A DNA stretch of 64,000 bases, taken from Fremontodendron californicum (taxonomy: Eukaryota; Streptophyta; Magnoliopsida; Malvales; Malvaceae). A model generated the notes under the pieces. That model was not told where the DNA came from, ran no database searches, and worked only from the letters and a program-made list of their open reading frames with translations. The stretch is from the NCBI GenBank assembly GCA_030761205.1, contig JAULJL010000035.1, forward strand, positions 18,889,001 to 18,953,000. Reading direction: 5' to 3'. Positions 49,770 through 60,973 of the stretch are shown here, piece by piece. The stretch's first letter is position 1. Every line of letters starts with the position of its first letter. The translations under genes were made by a program, and so were the position numbers.

Positions 49770-50725
49770 TATCTGTTTTGTAAAAATAAATGTAAATTTG
49801 GCAAAGTTTGAGGTATGACTACCTTCTAAAACCACTACATCGCACTGAAAATTAATTTCAAATTAATTTTAAAAAAAATTGAGACACATATTAAATTCTA
49901 TTTACTAGAATTAAGAATCAGTCACCCTAGCGACAAATCAAATTACATGACTTTTGACGGATATCTTGTTTATAGTGTTATTATAGAAATTTTCAAATAA
50001 TTTTTGTGATAAATATAATTCAATTTTATATTCAAATTATAACTAATATATTATCTTAATCAACTTGAAACCTTAAATTGGAGGATTCCCAATTCAAGAA
50101 TATATAAGAATGGTGAATGTGTGAAATTACTAGATATTTAAACCTACAAAACCAAATAAGAGAAGAGAAAATATCATTATTCCAGATTAATGATCCAAAA
50201 CCAATTAAACTCCTTTTAGGGGGTAGGTAAAAAGGTATAAAGTCCTAGTCTCCTAGATCATACCTCTATACACGAGTCAGGCTAGAAGCCATGCCCCACA
50301 AATTACATATATTTAATAATTGTATTTGTGTCATGTTCAAATATTTTTATGTGTTGTAATCGCATTTAAGATATTATATATTTATATAAATTTTGATATA
50401 TTAATAATTTATATTATATAAATTTTTGATATGTTTATCTATTTATATCGTGTTTATATAAGTTTTGAAACATTAATAATTCGTGTTATATAAATTTTTG
50501 ACATGTTCATATATTCATGTCGTATTTATGTTATTTGTTTATATCGTATCGTGTTTTATTTTTTTCGTGTTATTTTTGTATCATATAATTGCATCGTGTT
50601 ATAATAATTTTACCTCTTAAAAGTGAGCAGCATTAGCCATTAGCCATTGGGCTAAAAGCCCTATTCTATTTATAAGGATGTGCAGCTAACCCCATCCTCA
50701 TCTCATAGTAGTAATTAAGATTACG

Positions 50726-50775
50726 GCCCTAAGACTCCTTCAATGTGCCTTATCACACTGATCCATCATAAGATG
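50726..50775 (+). pseudogene. Possible relic of SABATH exon 4
   Basis: AGACTCCTTCAATGTGCCTT and a following CATCATAAGATGTTCC resemble the start of SABATH exon 4 (KLDSFNVPYY..PS..EV), with about 20 of the first 25 bases the same. It is too short to be certain. If real, a fourth cluster member once stood here. Confidence 0.35.
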
Positions 50776-51928
50776 TTCCAAGACTTTGGGTGGGTAACGG
50801 AATGACCCTTCTTCACCCTTCATATACTTGAGCAAATATGCCAAAATTGAAACGTTTACAGTTTAATAAAAATTTATAGTTTGAAATTTCAAGTTAATTT
50901 ATAAAATGCATATAGTCTTTAGTTAACAAGTTATACTTTTTACTGCATAATCTTCCTTATTATTATCATTATACATGATATTAGATTACAGAATATGGAG
51001 CTCAATTTTTTGTCAATTAGGATTTCATCTTTGTGAAGAGTATTTCGAAAATAAAATTTTGAATATATTAAATTGATATGGAGTGTGCCCTTAAAATCGT
51101 TCGATAAGAGATTAAGTTAAAAAATTTGAGTATACCCAGATCATATTACGAAAAAAAAAAAACTCCTACCATAAGTCTCACCTTTCTCTATCACAAAATT
51201 TGAAGTGGAGGTCCCAAGTTAGAATTTCGAACTTCAACTACTAAAACGTCCCATTAAGACTGTTGTGCAATCTTATCTTGTTAATAAAAACCAAAAAAAA
51301 ATCGTTTCATTGATGTGCTTAATTATTTTGCATAAAGTTTATAAATTCGTATTTATACATTATGTCATATGCTTCATTTATTTTTAATTATTTTTTAATA
51401 TATCTTAAAAATTATATTACCTTATTAATTCTGTTTATAGAATCTAAAAATTTATTAATGGTGAATCACGTCATTTCCAAAAGGTTATTCTTTTTTAAAA
51501 GTCAAAGGCGAAAAAAAGGATAACTTTAAGCCTCTAATTAAGTGGCTATGATTTAACCAGAAAAAAAAAATTTAAATGCTAATCAAATTAGGTGGCGATA
51601 AACTAAGCTTTAACCACCACAAGATTAAGTGAATCAATAAACAACACAAACTTTATGTTGCAAAAGAATTCATGATATATTCCAACAATTCCGTAATACA
51701 TAATTAATACATATTTCCATTCCATTAGATACATATAAATGGAGCTATAAAGAAACTAATTAAGGAAATGCTCTTATGAGATATGACTAAGGAGAAAACA
51801 TGGTAAAAATTAAAAATATATCTGATAAGTTGTTCACATTTACATATAAAGTGCATTCAGAATTTTATTTTTAAAATACTCTACATAAAAATCAAACCTC
51901 GAAAAAAAAAAAAAAAACTAATTTCATT

Positions 51929-52215
51929 TAGACCTGCTCATGGGCTGGTCAGCCCGTCCAGCCCGACAAGCTCGGCCCGTATTGAGCCTAGTTTGGGCAG
52001 GATATTTTGTGTTCTGAGTCAACCCGAAACAGTATTTTTTATTATAATAATATTATTTTATTTTAATTATAAAAAATAAAAAAAAATATATTTTTTAATT
52101 CAATGAATAGTGTATTCGGGCCTAACGGGCCTGGCCGGACCGATCCAGGGCCAGGCTTGGGCAAAGAAAATGAAAAAAATCGGGCCGCGGCCCGACCCGG
52201 CCCATGAGCAAGTCT
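51929..52215. mobile_element. Mutator-like miniature element (copy 8)
   Basis: The ends TAGACCTGCTCATGGGC and GGCCCATGAGCAAGTCT form an imperfect inverted repeat. The flanks AATTTCATT (51920-51928) and ACTTTCATT (52216-52224) match at 8 of 9 positions. The interior is built from CCCGGCC-type arms and an AT-rich centre, as in copy 3. Confidence 0.7.
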
Positions 52216-52823
52216 ACTTTCATTACCGAATAAACTAATTATTACGGTAACTAATTTTAATTTAGTTCATATATCTATATATATATATATATAATATCTA
52301 ACTTTTTCCAAGTAATTAATTTACTTCAGTTTGTTTATTTTAGTTACTACATATGTTTAAATGATCTTGAAAATGCACCAAGCAAAAGGTATAGCAATAC
52401 CCTGGGCCAGCTTAAAGCAAGTTGCTATTACCTACGACAAACATAAAGTGAGAGGGACCCTTGATTAATTTCACCCATACAATCAAGGTTGTCACAAAAT
52501 AATTTAAGTACTTGAAAAAATTCCAAGAAAACAATCACTTTAGAATATTCCAAGTTCCAACAAAGAAAAAGTTAACAATAATGGAGGTGAAGGAAATGCT
52601 CTTCATGAACAAAGGAGATGGAGAAAATAGCTATGTCAAGGGTTCAAGATATACGGTAATCCATGATCTGATCATCTCTACCCTTTCTTTTTTTTTATTA
52701 TCCTTGATTTTTACAAGTAATTTAGAAATTAAGCTTGATTTACCAGGTTAATTAACTAATTTTGTCTTTAAAATTAATGCAGCAAAAAATAGCAGCTGTA
52801 ACTCAGCCAATAGTTTCCATGGC

Positions 52824-55800
52824 GATTTTGGCAGGAGATTATAATGTGGTAGCTCATCCATCAGAAAGCTCATGCTTTAATGGATCCCAACACAGTACCT
52901 CAGATATGAAAGATTTCCAACTTTGCATTGAACAGAATGCATTGATGGATCACCAATTTGTTGGTCCAATCTTTACCTGGTCAAATCATCAAGAGAATCA
53001 TCTTGCCAAGAAGCTTGATAGGGTCATGATCAATGATCAATGGCTCCTCTCTTTCCCACACTCTTATGTGGAATTTATTGCACCTGAAACCTCTGATCAC
53101 TGTGCTGCACTAATCAAAACCAGCTTGGAGAATCACTCCCCTCCCAAACCATTCAAGTTTTTCAATTACTGGACTAGGGATGCAGAGTTCATGGATATAG
53201 TTGAGAGCTCATGGCAGGAACCTACCAGAGGCGATCCTATGTCCAATTTGCATATCAAATTGAAGAGAGTGAAGCATAAGCTAAAGAATTTCAATTTCGA
53301 GAAGTATGGAGCTATTACTAAGAAGGTACAAGCCAAAAGAAGGGAATTAGCAGAAGTGCAGCTCCAACTACTAAGGAAGCCTGCAGATGTTGAACTGGCA
53401 GCAAAGAAAGATATCCTTTCCAGGGATTTCAATAATCTTCTCAAAGATGAGGAAAGCTTTTACAAGCAGAAATCCAGAATTCAATGGCTAAAGGAAGGAG
53501 ACCAAAATACAGGCTTCTTCCATAGGATGGTGAGGGCAAAGTTGAGCAAAAATACCATACATTCTTTGACGGATGCACAAGGAAACAGACTTGAAAACTT
53601 TGATCAGATTGCTACAGAAGCTGTCTCCTACTTCCAGAACTTGTTGGGATCCAAAGACCATATGGTCAAGGGCTGTAATCAGGATTTGCTTGCTGAACTT
53701 CTTCAGACTTCCATCACTGAAGAGCACCAAGGTGAACTGGTTAAAAGGGTAACTCCTGCAGAGATAAAAGCAGCAATGTTTTCGATTTATAGTGACAAGA
53801 GTCCAGGGCCAGATGGATTCACAGCTCACTTCTTCAAAACAGCTTGGCAAGTTGTTGGTGAGGATGTCACAGAGGCTGCAATGTTCTTTTTCAGGACAGG
53901 AGTGATGCACAGAGCCTTCAATTCAACTAGTGTAGCTCTCATTCCAAAATGCCCTAATCCAAGCACAATGAGAGATTTCAGACCAATTTCCTGTTGCACA
54001 GTTTTTTACAAATGCATCAGCAAGATTCTGACTAACAGACTCAAGAGCAATCTTCCATTGGTGATCTGTCCCAATCAGAGTGCCTTCATTCCAGGCAGGA
54101 GTATCACAGACAATATCCTGCTTGCTCAAGAGTTAGTCAGAGGCTATGGTAGGAATACTCTGTCCCCAAGATGTGCCATAAAAGTGGATTTGCAGAAGGC
54201 ATTTGATACTATCAGCTGGGAATTCATCTATGCAGTCTTGAAGGCAATGCGAGTCCCTCAACAGTTCCTAGATTGGATTGAAAGTTGCCTATCCACCAGC
54301 TACTTCTCTATATCTGTTAATGGAGGACTTATGGGCTTCTTTAAGGGGGCAAGAGGAGTCAGGCAAGGTGATCCCCTTTCCCCCTACCTCTTTGTGATTG
54401 CTATCAATGTCATGTCCAAGTTGCTGGACTCAGCAGCACAGTATGGGGTCTTCTCTTATCATCCAAAGTGCAAAAAGCTTCATTTAACTCACCTGAGTTT
54501 TGCTGATGATCTGCTAATCTTTGCCAAGGGCAATCTTGATTCAGTGAAGGGTATTCAGCTAGTGCTAAGTCAATTCTACACCTACTCAGGGCTCCAACTT
54601 AATAGCACCAAAAGTGAGTTCTTCTCCTCAGGAATTGACAGAGAAGAATTAAGGCTCATCAGAGAGTCCACAGGGTTCAAAACAGGCACACTGCCTGTCA
54701 GATACCTGGGGGTACCATTAGTCACTAGAAGATTAACCATGACAGACTGTGAGCCACTTTTGGAGAAGGTGACAGCAAGGGTTAGAGGATGGGCAACAAA
54801 GTTCTTGTCTTATGCTGGAAGGCTTCAGCTTATCCAATCAGTTCTGTTTCACCTGCAGAACTTCTGGTGCAGACATTTTGTTCTGCCCAAGCAGTGCATA
54901 AGGAAGTTGATGCAGCTATGCTCAAGCTTCTTATGGAAAGGGAAGGAAGGCCAAGCTAAGGGAGCTAAAGTTAGCTGGAAGTCTATTTGCCTGCCAAAAT
55001 CAGAAGGGGGACTTGGTGTAAAGGACACTGTCACTTGGAATCAGGCATGTATTCTAAGGAATTTTTGGGCTGTACTGATTGAAGCAGGCTCCCTATGGAT
55101 AGCCTGGATCAAGACTTATGTGTTGAAGGATAGAGATCCATGACACATCTCTATCCAGAGTGGGAGCAGTTGGAATTGGAGGAAGATCATGCACTTGAGA
55201 GAGGTGGCTGCCAGAATAGTTCTCACAACTGCTGATGGAAGCTGCAAATGGCCTTTCCCTGAAGGAAAGTACCAAGTGTCAGCAGTGTGGAACAAGATCA
55301 GACCTTCAGCTGGGAAAGTGGCTTGGTATAAGTTGGTATGGTGTAATTTCAATATTCCTAGGCATTCTATGCTCTCCTGGATGGCAATCCTAAATAGATT
55401 GGCCACAAAGGATAGACTTATCTCCTGGGGAATGGCAGTGGATGATAAATGTTTGCCCTGCAAACAAGAGAGGGAAACCAGGGATCATCTATTCTTCACT
55501 TGCTCCTACTCGAAACAGATATGGCAGAGAGTGATGGTACTTTGTAGGTTAAAAAGGCAGGTTGCATGTTGGAATGTAGAGCTTCAATGGGCCTCTGTCA
55601 ACCTCAGAGGTAAAGCTCTAATCACAACGATATTGAGGCTAGCTTGGAACGCAGTTATCTACCTAGTTTGGAAGGAAAGAAACAATCATTTGTTCAACTC
55701 AACTGAGCAAAAGGAGGAGCACCTCACTGAGCAAGTGAGAGACATGATCTCGACCAGGTTAAGTGATCTTAGGAAGATTAAAAGAGATTCAGTTAATACG

Positions 55801-55845
55801 TTTTTATGTAATTCTTGGAGGTTAAATGCAGACATGTTTGTCTAA
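52824..55845 (+). pseudogene. LINE ORF2 (partial endonuclease, reverse transcriptase), one in-frame stop
   Basis: About 1,000 codons with a single internal stop, TGA at 55141-55143, where LINE 1 has TGG (Trp). Motifs: endonuclease end ETSDHC, reverse transcriptase SPGPDGFTAHFF, RPISCCTVFYKCISKIL, GVRQGDPLSPYLF, catalytic FADDLLIF, and zf-RVT-like CLPCKQERETRDHLFFTC. No frameshifts. The N-terminal endonuclease and ORF1 are missing, so it cannot move on its own. The upstream ATG at 52762 belongs to host intron sequence. Confidence 0.9.
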
Positions 55846-55952
55846 TGGCATTGGTTTTCTGATTTATTTAGCTAGGCTAAGCTAGCTTTGTAACATGTAG
55901 CAGCACTGCTGCTTTCTTGGATAAATGAAAATCTACTTATCCAAAAAAAAAA
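52824..55952 (+). mobile_element. L1-type LINE retrotransposon (copy 2), inserted in SABATH exon 2
   Basis: A 5'-truncated element in the same orientation as the host gene, ending in TATCC and an A tract. It is flanked by a perfect 15-bp target-site duplication, AATAGTTTCCATGGC, at 52809-52823 and 55952-55966 (the first A may belong to the tail). It starts inside the endonuclease domain (ILAGDYNVVAHPSE). It is related along its length to the LINE at 29701 but far better preserved. Confidence 0.93.
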
Positions 55953-57446
55953 ATAGTTTCCATGGCAACTCAATCTCTCTTTTCTGAGAAGAATTGTTCT
56001 TTCCTATATCAAGTTATAAACGTGGCTGATTTGGGATGTTCTTCAGGTCCCAACACTTTTACAGTGATGTCAACAGTGATTGAAAGCACTGTGAAAAAAT
56101 GCAGTGAATTGGAATGTCGAATCCCAGAAATCCAGTTTTACTTGAATGATTTAGTGGGGAATGATTTTAACACACTGTTCAAAGGGTTAACTGTGATTGA
56201 AGAGAAATTTAAGAATATTGTTTCATGGTTTGCTATGGGTGCTCCTGGTTCCTTTCATGGCCGACTTTTCCCTCGGAATTCCATGCATCTCGTTCATTCT
56301 TCTTATGCTGTACATTGGCTCTCTAAGGTGATCATATTTTTATTCTTTTTCTTTGATTACAATTCGACTTCATTCCAAAAAAAAAAAAAAAAGCTGTTTT
56401 GAGATGAGAATTTGATTCAAGTATCACATATAAAAAATCAATAAAATTAAATCAAATAGATAAACTAACGTACAAATGAACGAACCAACATATAATTAAA
56501 TAAATCCAATATAAAATTATATCAAATCCACATTTAAAGTAGCATATGTCAAATTCAAATTGAGTAAGAATTTTTTTTTTTGCAATTTTCTTTTTACCAT
56601 TCCTCCAAATTTCCTTTTTGAAGTGAAACTAGTAAACTAGCTACATTGCTTTTACACTTAAGACAATTTCTCTTGCTTACTTATATTTTTTTGACAAAAT
56701 TCATCAAATTCGTTTTGATTACTTGAAACGAATGAAAGAAAGGTACCAAAACTGACAAGTGAAGGAGGGTTGCCACTAAACAAGGGGAAGATCTACATAT
56801 CAAAAACCAGCCCTCCTGGCATAAGCAAGGCATACCTTTCTCAGTTTCAACAAGACTTCCTTTTGTTCTTGAAATGTCGATCGCCTGAGCTGGTAACTGA
56901 TGGCCGCATGGTCTTGGTCATTCATGGACGGGAATCCGAAGATCCCACAGACAGAGATAGCTGCTACACCTGGGAAATTCTAGCCGACGCCATATCTTAC
57001 ATGGTTTCACAGGTAAATAAAGAGCCAAAATTTTGCACTTTTTGTCCTTTTCTTTTAAATTTCTTTATATGTTTAATGGTTAGGTTTTTGTTGATGCAAT
57101 GATTATTAATTGTGTCCCGATATGAGATATTGCCCTTTTTAGGTGTCTTGATGATATGCTTTTACAATTTTATCTTTTGAGAAAAAGACATTTTATTTCA
57201 AGAAAAGTAGGACCTTTTGTTTCGAACATTACCTCAAAATACAATCCAACAATTCTTACATTGACAAAATTAATAATTTTCCTTCTTAATTTTCAATAAT
57301 CTCAAATCTTTGTTGAATACTAAAGTTAATATTAATTACTCGAACTCGTCATTTTTTTTCTTTCGAATATCTTGTGACACTTATTTGACATTTAAAGTAT
57401 AGATCTAATTTAAGAAAAACTTAGTGGTGACTTAAGTCTGGAACAT

Positions 57447-57892
57447 AGATGGGTCCAATGGAAACCGCCTGAGCATGGTTGTTTCATATTAAATATTAAC
57501 GGTGCAATGAAACATCTCATTAGAAATAGTGTAGGAGAATGGGTGAAAGATTTTGCTTTGAATATTGACTTTGGGGTATTAGGGAAGGATTACCGTTGGC
57601 TCTATCTCTTAATATTCAGTCATTATTAGTTAATTGTTGAACTTGATGCTACAGTGGGGATAAATTTCATGAAGAAAGGGGGTTGAACAAACTCATCATT
57701 GCTCCAGTACTTTAGTGAATGACTGTATTCAAATGTCTAAGGAAAGATGGATTAAAGGATTTCAACATATTTTTAGGGAAGATAATAGATAGTGCGGATT
57801 TTTTTAGCTAATTCGCTAGGTTCTCATGTTTTAGTGGTACCACTTGAAAGAATTTTGCAATTGCTTGAAGAGGATGGAGTAGAATCATGCTA
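57447..57892 (+). pseudogene. Fragment of a LINE RNase H-like domain in SABATH copy 2 intron 3
   Basis: In changing frames the sequence reads WVQWKPPEHGCFILNINGA, then LIRNSVGEWVKDF, and later KERWIKGFQHIFRE, ADFLANSLGSH and QLLEEDG. These follow the usual order of plant LINE RNase H domains (WKPP..G..KLN.DG, G.IRD..G.W..GF, H..RE.N..AD.LA). It is frameshifted and partial. It is separate from the two LINEs described, which lack this domain. Confidence 0.6.
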
Positions 57893-58375
57893 GATTCCGA
57901 TGTTAGTACGTATTAATTTGAAATTTATGTATAAACAAAAACATATGTCGATATCCAAAACTCACTCTTGAGATCGAGTAACTTATGATTATTTACTTTT
58001 AAAGTTATTTTTTTTTTTCTTGTTCCACAGGGACTAATTGATGAAGAGAAATTAGACTCCTTCAATGTACCTTACTATGTTCCATCGAAAGAAGAAGTTG
58101 AGGATTTAGTTAACAAGGAAGGTTCTTTCACAACTGAATTTATAGACATAATTGCAGTTGACACTAAAGATATGACACAGTCGAGCCCAGAACTTAGAGC
58201 TAAAAACCTAAGGGCTTTTACAGAGCCCATGATTTCATACCAGTTTGGAGAAGAAGAAGTGATGGAGAAACTATATAGTAAGGTGACAGAGATTATAGTT
58301 GAGGATTTCAAACAGGGAAAGGAATCAACCAAGGGAGTTAGTATTGTTCTTGTACTTAAAAAGATAAATAAATAA

Positions 58376-59556
58376 AAAATCTCTGCTCAGCTCAGCCAAT
58401 CTTTCACATTGAAGAAAATATTAACAATGTGGCAAAAAGAATCAGATTACTAATTTGCTTAAGGAAATAAAGAGAAAATGTCAGCCAAGCTTATTGTCTG
58501 CATTTTTTGCATTAGGCAAATTGCTATGACATTAATATATTCTCTTAATAACTTGTAATATTATTATTGAAAATCCTTATGTTTCAAGCATGGATGGAAT
58601 TGAATTTGCAATCAAAATAATTACATCTTTGTTTTTTTAGGATTATTATAGAGTAAATAGTACCCGTGATTCTTAGACTTTGAGCTTATTATTTTGATTC
58701 TTATATTTTAAAAAATGACTTGTTAATTCTTATACTTCCAATGTTGTAATGAAATGATCCTTCCGTTCGTCAATGATTCCAATAAGTGACATATATGTAA
58801 ATCTTTTAATTAACAAAACAATTTATCTAAATTATAAGAAATATGTTTAAGTTTAATACATTCATAACGTAACACCTTAGATAAGAGAATTCCAATTTTC
58901 AGAGTAAGGTTGTATTATTAAATCACTAGATACATGAAATTACTATATATTTAAAGTTACTATTGTTGTACAAAGATCAAAAACCTAATTTTAAACTAAT
59001 ATGAAAATGCTTAATTAAATGGTTAAGTAACATCCCAAAAAATTGATATAATATATTTTCAAATTTTAGTAAAATGTAAAAAACACAGGGCTTTTAGTTA
59101 ATGTAATTTTCAGACATGCGCTTTTTTGTGTTATTTTTTTTAACTTTTTTCTTTTCTATAAAAGTGTATCTTGTTAATAAAACAAAAAGTTTTTCGTAAG
59201 TGGGCACATTGATGTGCTTAATAATTTGCTTAAAGTTTGTTCTCTTTTTTTAAAAGTTATACACGACGCAAAGCATGATTTAATAAAAAGACAAATTAGT
59301 AAATAAGAAAAATAAATTTGTCGAATTATTCGTCCGTTGAATTTGGATTAGGCTTATTAATCCAATAGAAAAACGTTTCCAAAATGTTGGCCAGCTGTAG
59401 CAACTTGGCCGCCATGAGAGAAATAAAGAGATAAGGTGAATGGTGCGCACAATCAAGGGGAAGTAGGGGACCAACCAATTCACAAAGAGAAGCTTTTAAA
59501 TAAATCAATTACTTCAAACATTCCATTAGAGAAACAAAACAAAAAAAAAAATGTCA
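58376..59556. other. Intergenic region between SABATH copies 2 and 3
   Basis: No gene or clear repeat. AT-rich sequence; the open frames on the - strand near 59280-59508 have no recognisable content. Confidence 0.6.
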
Positions 59557-60137
59557 ATGTAGGTCAAGGAAATGCTCTTCATGAACAAAGGAGAAGGAGA
59601 AAATAGCTACATTAAGAGATCGCTAAATACGGTATTTGCTCTTTACTCTTAATCTGATCTTTTTTTTTTTACAAGTGAATTATTTTGGTTGATTTTTAAC
59701 CAGGCTAATTAATCTTGAAATGCAGCAAAAAGTGGCAGCCATAACTGAGCCAATAGTTTACAAGGCAGCTCAATCTGTCTTAAGAGAAAAATCTTGTAAC
59801 CAACAAGTTGTAAATGTAGCTGATCTGGGTTGTTCTTCAGGCCCCAACACTTTTAAAGTGATGTCAACAGTGATAGAAAGCATGGTGGAGAAATGCAGTG
59901 AATTAAAATGCCAAGTACCAGAAATTCAGTTTTATTTGAATGATTTAGTGGGGAATGATTTTAACACACTCTTCAAAGGAGTATCTGATATTGTTCAAGA
60001 AAAATTCAAGACTGTTACATGCTTTGCTATGGGTGCTCCTGGTTCCTTTCATGGCCGCCTTTTCCCTCGAAACACCATGCATCTTGTGCATTCCTCTTAC
60101 AGTGTACATTGGCTCTCTAAGGTACAATTATTGACAT

Positions 60138-60334
60138 GTATGTTATTCGGACAAGGGTGTGAGTGTCGGACATGGGTAAGAGTCTGATACGGGTATATTC
60201 AATTTTTTCTAAGATTTCCATGTATTTGGATAGCCTTTGGAGGATCATATCCTCATTCCCATATTCAAATATGCATTGGATACGGGTATCGGATACGAAT
60301 ACTTCAAGAAAAATGAAAAGTCGGAGCAACATAG
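60138..60334 (+). mobile_element. hAT-like miniature element (copy 3), SABATH copy 3 intron 2
   Basis: 197 bp with ends GTATGTTATTCGGAC and GTCGGAGCAACATAG. The flanks ATTGACAT (60130-60137) and ATTGACAG (60335-60342) match at 7 of 8 positions. It begins 17 bp after the splice donor. Confidence 0.7.
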
Positions 60335-60804
60335 ATTGACAGAGAATTTGATCCAGAAACATAAAAGTTTGTAAGCAGTTTTCCTTAAGCAATACCTACT
60401 AGGCCAATTGATGTTAGTTTTAATTAATTAAGTACTAACTTTACATTGATTACTTCGAATGAAAAGGCACCAAAAATAACAAGTGAAGGAGGTGTACCAC
60501 TAAACAAGGGGAAGATCTACATCTCCAAAACCAGCTCTTCTGCAGTAACTAAGGCATACCTTTCTCAGTTTCAAGAAGACTTCTTTGTGTTCTTGAAATC
60601 TCGATCACCGGAGCTGGTGCCTGATGGCCGGGTCGTTTTGATAATTCACGGACGGGAATGTGCAGGAATGTGCAGATCCCACATGCAAAGATAGCTGCTA
60701 CACATGGGAAGTTCTAGCTGAGGCCATATCCTACATGGTTTCACAGGTGAAACACCATCACCTATTTTTTCATTTAATGGTTAAGTTACTTAATTAGAAA
60801 TAAG

Positions 60805-60973
60805 CTATGTTGCTCCGACTCTTCCTTTTTTTTTTTGAAATATCCGTGTCCGACAAATATCCGAACTGTGTATGAGGATATGATCCTCCAAGAACCGTCC
60901 AAATGCACGAAAATCTTGAAAAAAATTGAACATATATGTGTCCGACAGTCACACCCGAATCCAAGTAACATAA
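60805..60973 (-). mobile_element. hAT-like miniature element (copy 4), SABATH copy 3 intron 3
   Basis: 169 bp with ends CTATGTTGCTCCGAC and CCAAGTAACATAA. It is flanked by GAAATAAG on both sides (60797-60804 and 60974-60981), a perfect 8-bp target-site duplication that fixes the superfamily assignment best. Confidence 0.78.

Larger units (their letters stand above)
48709..52580. other. Gene-free stretch between SABATH copies 1 and 2
   Basis: No intact gene. Contents: a Helitron-like terminus (48926-48955), a two-unit tandem repeat (49327-49560), an (AT)n tract (49729-49767), a CGTGTT-type degenerate repeat (about 50320-50610), a possible SABATH exon 4 relic (50726-50775), a SINE-like copy (50997-51160) and a Mutator-like element (51929-52215). 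Confidence 0.65.
52581..58375 (+). pseudogene. SABATH methyltransferase, cluster copy 2, split by a LINE
   Basis: Exons: 52581-52655; 52783-52823 interrupted and resumed at 55967-56327; 56743-57012; 58031-58375. Without the 3.1 kb insert and one copy of its duplicated target, every exon is open, the phases are 0 and the length would match copy 1. Key motifs are all canonical: MNKGDGENSY, VADLGCSSGPNTF, APGSFHGRLFPRNSMH, AVHWLSK and SCYTWEILADAI. The LINE lies 41 nt into exon 2, between VSMA and TQSLF. The lesion is therefore a single recent event and the gene was otherwise sound. Intron 3 (57013-58030) contains a fragment of another retroelement (RNase H-like). The LINE ORF happens to continue the exon 2 frame, so a chimeric product is conceivable but would lack the methyltransferase core. 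Confidence 0.88.

Noticed and set aside
52762..52823. ATG at 52762 as the start of a LINE protein
   Set aside because: It lies in SABATH intron 1 and exon 2; the LINE body begins at 52824 and is 5'-truncated.
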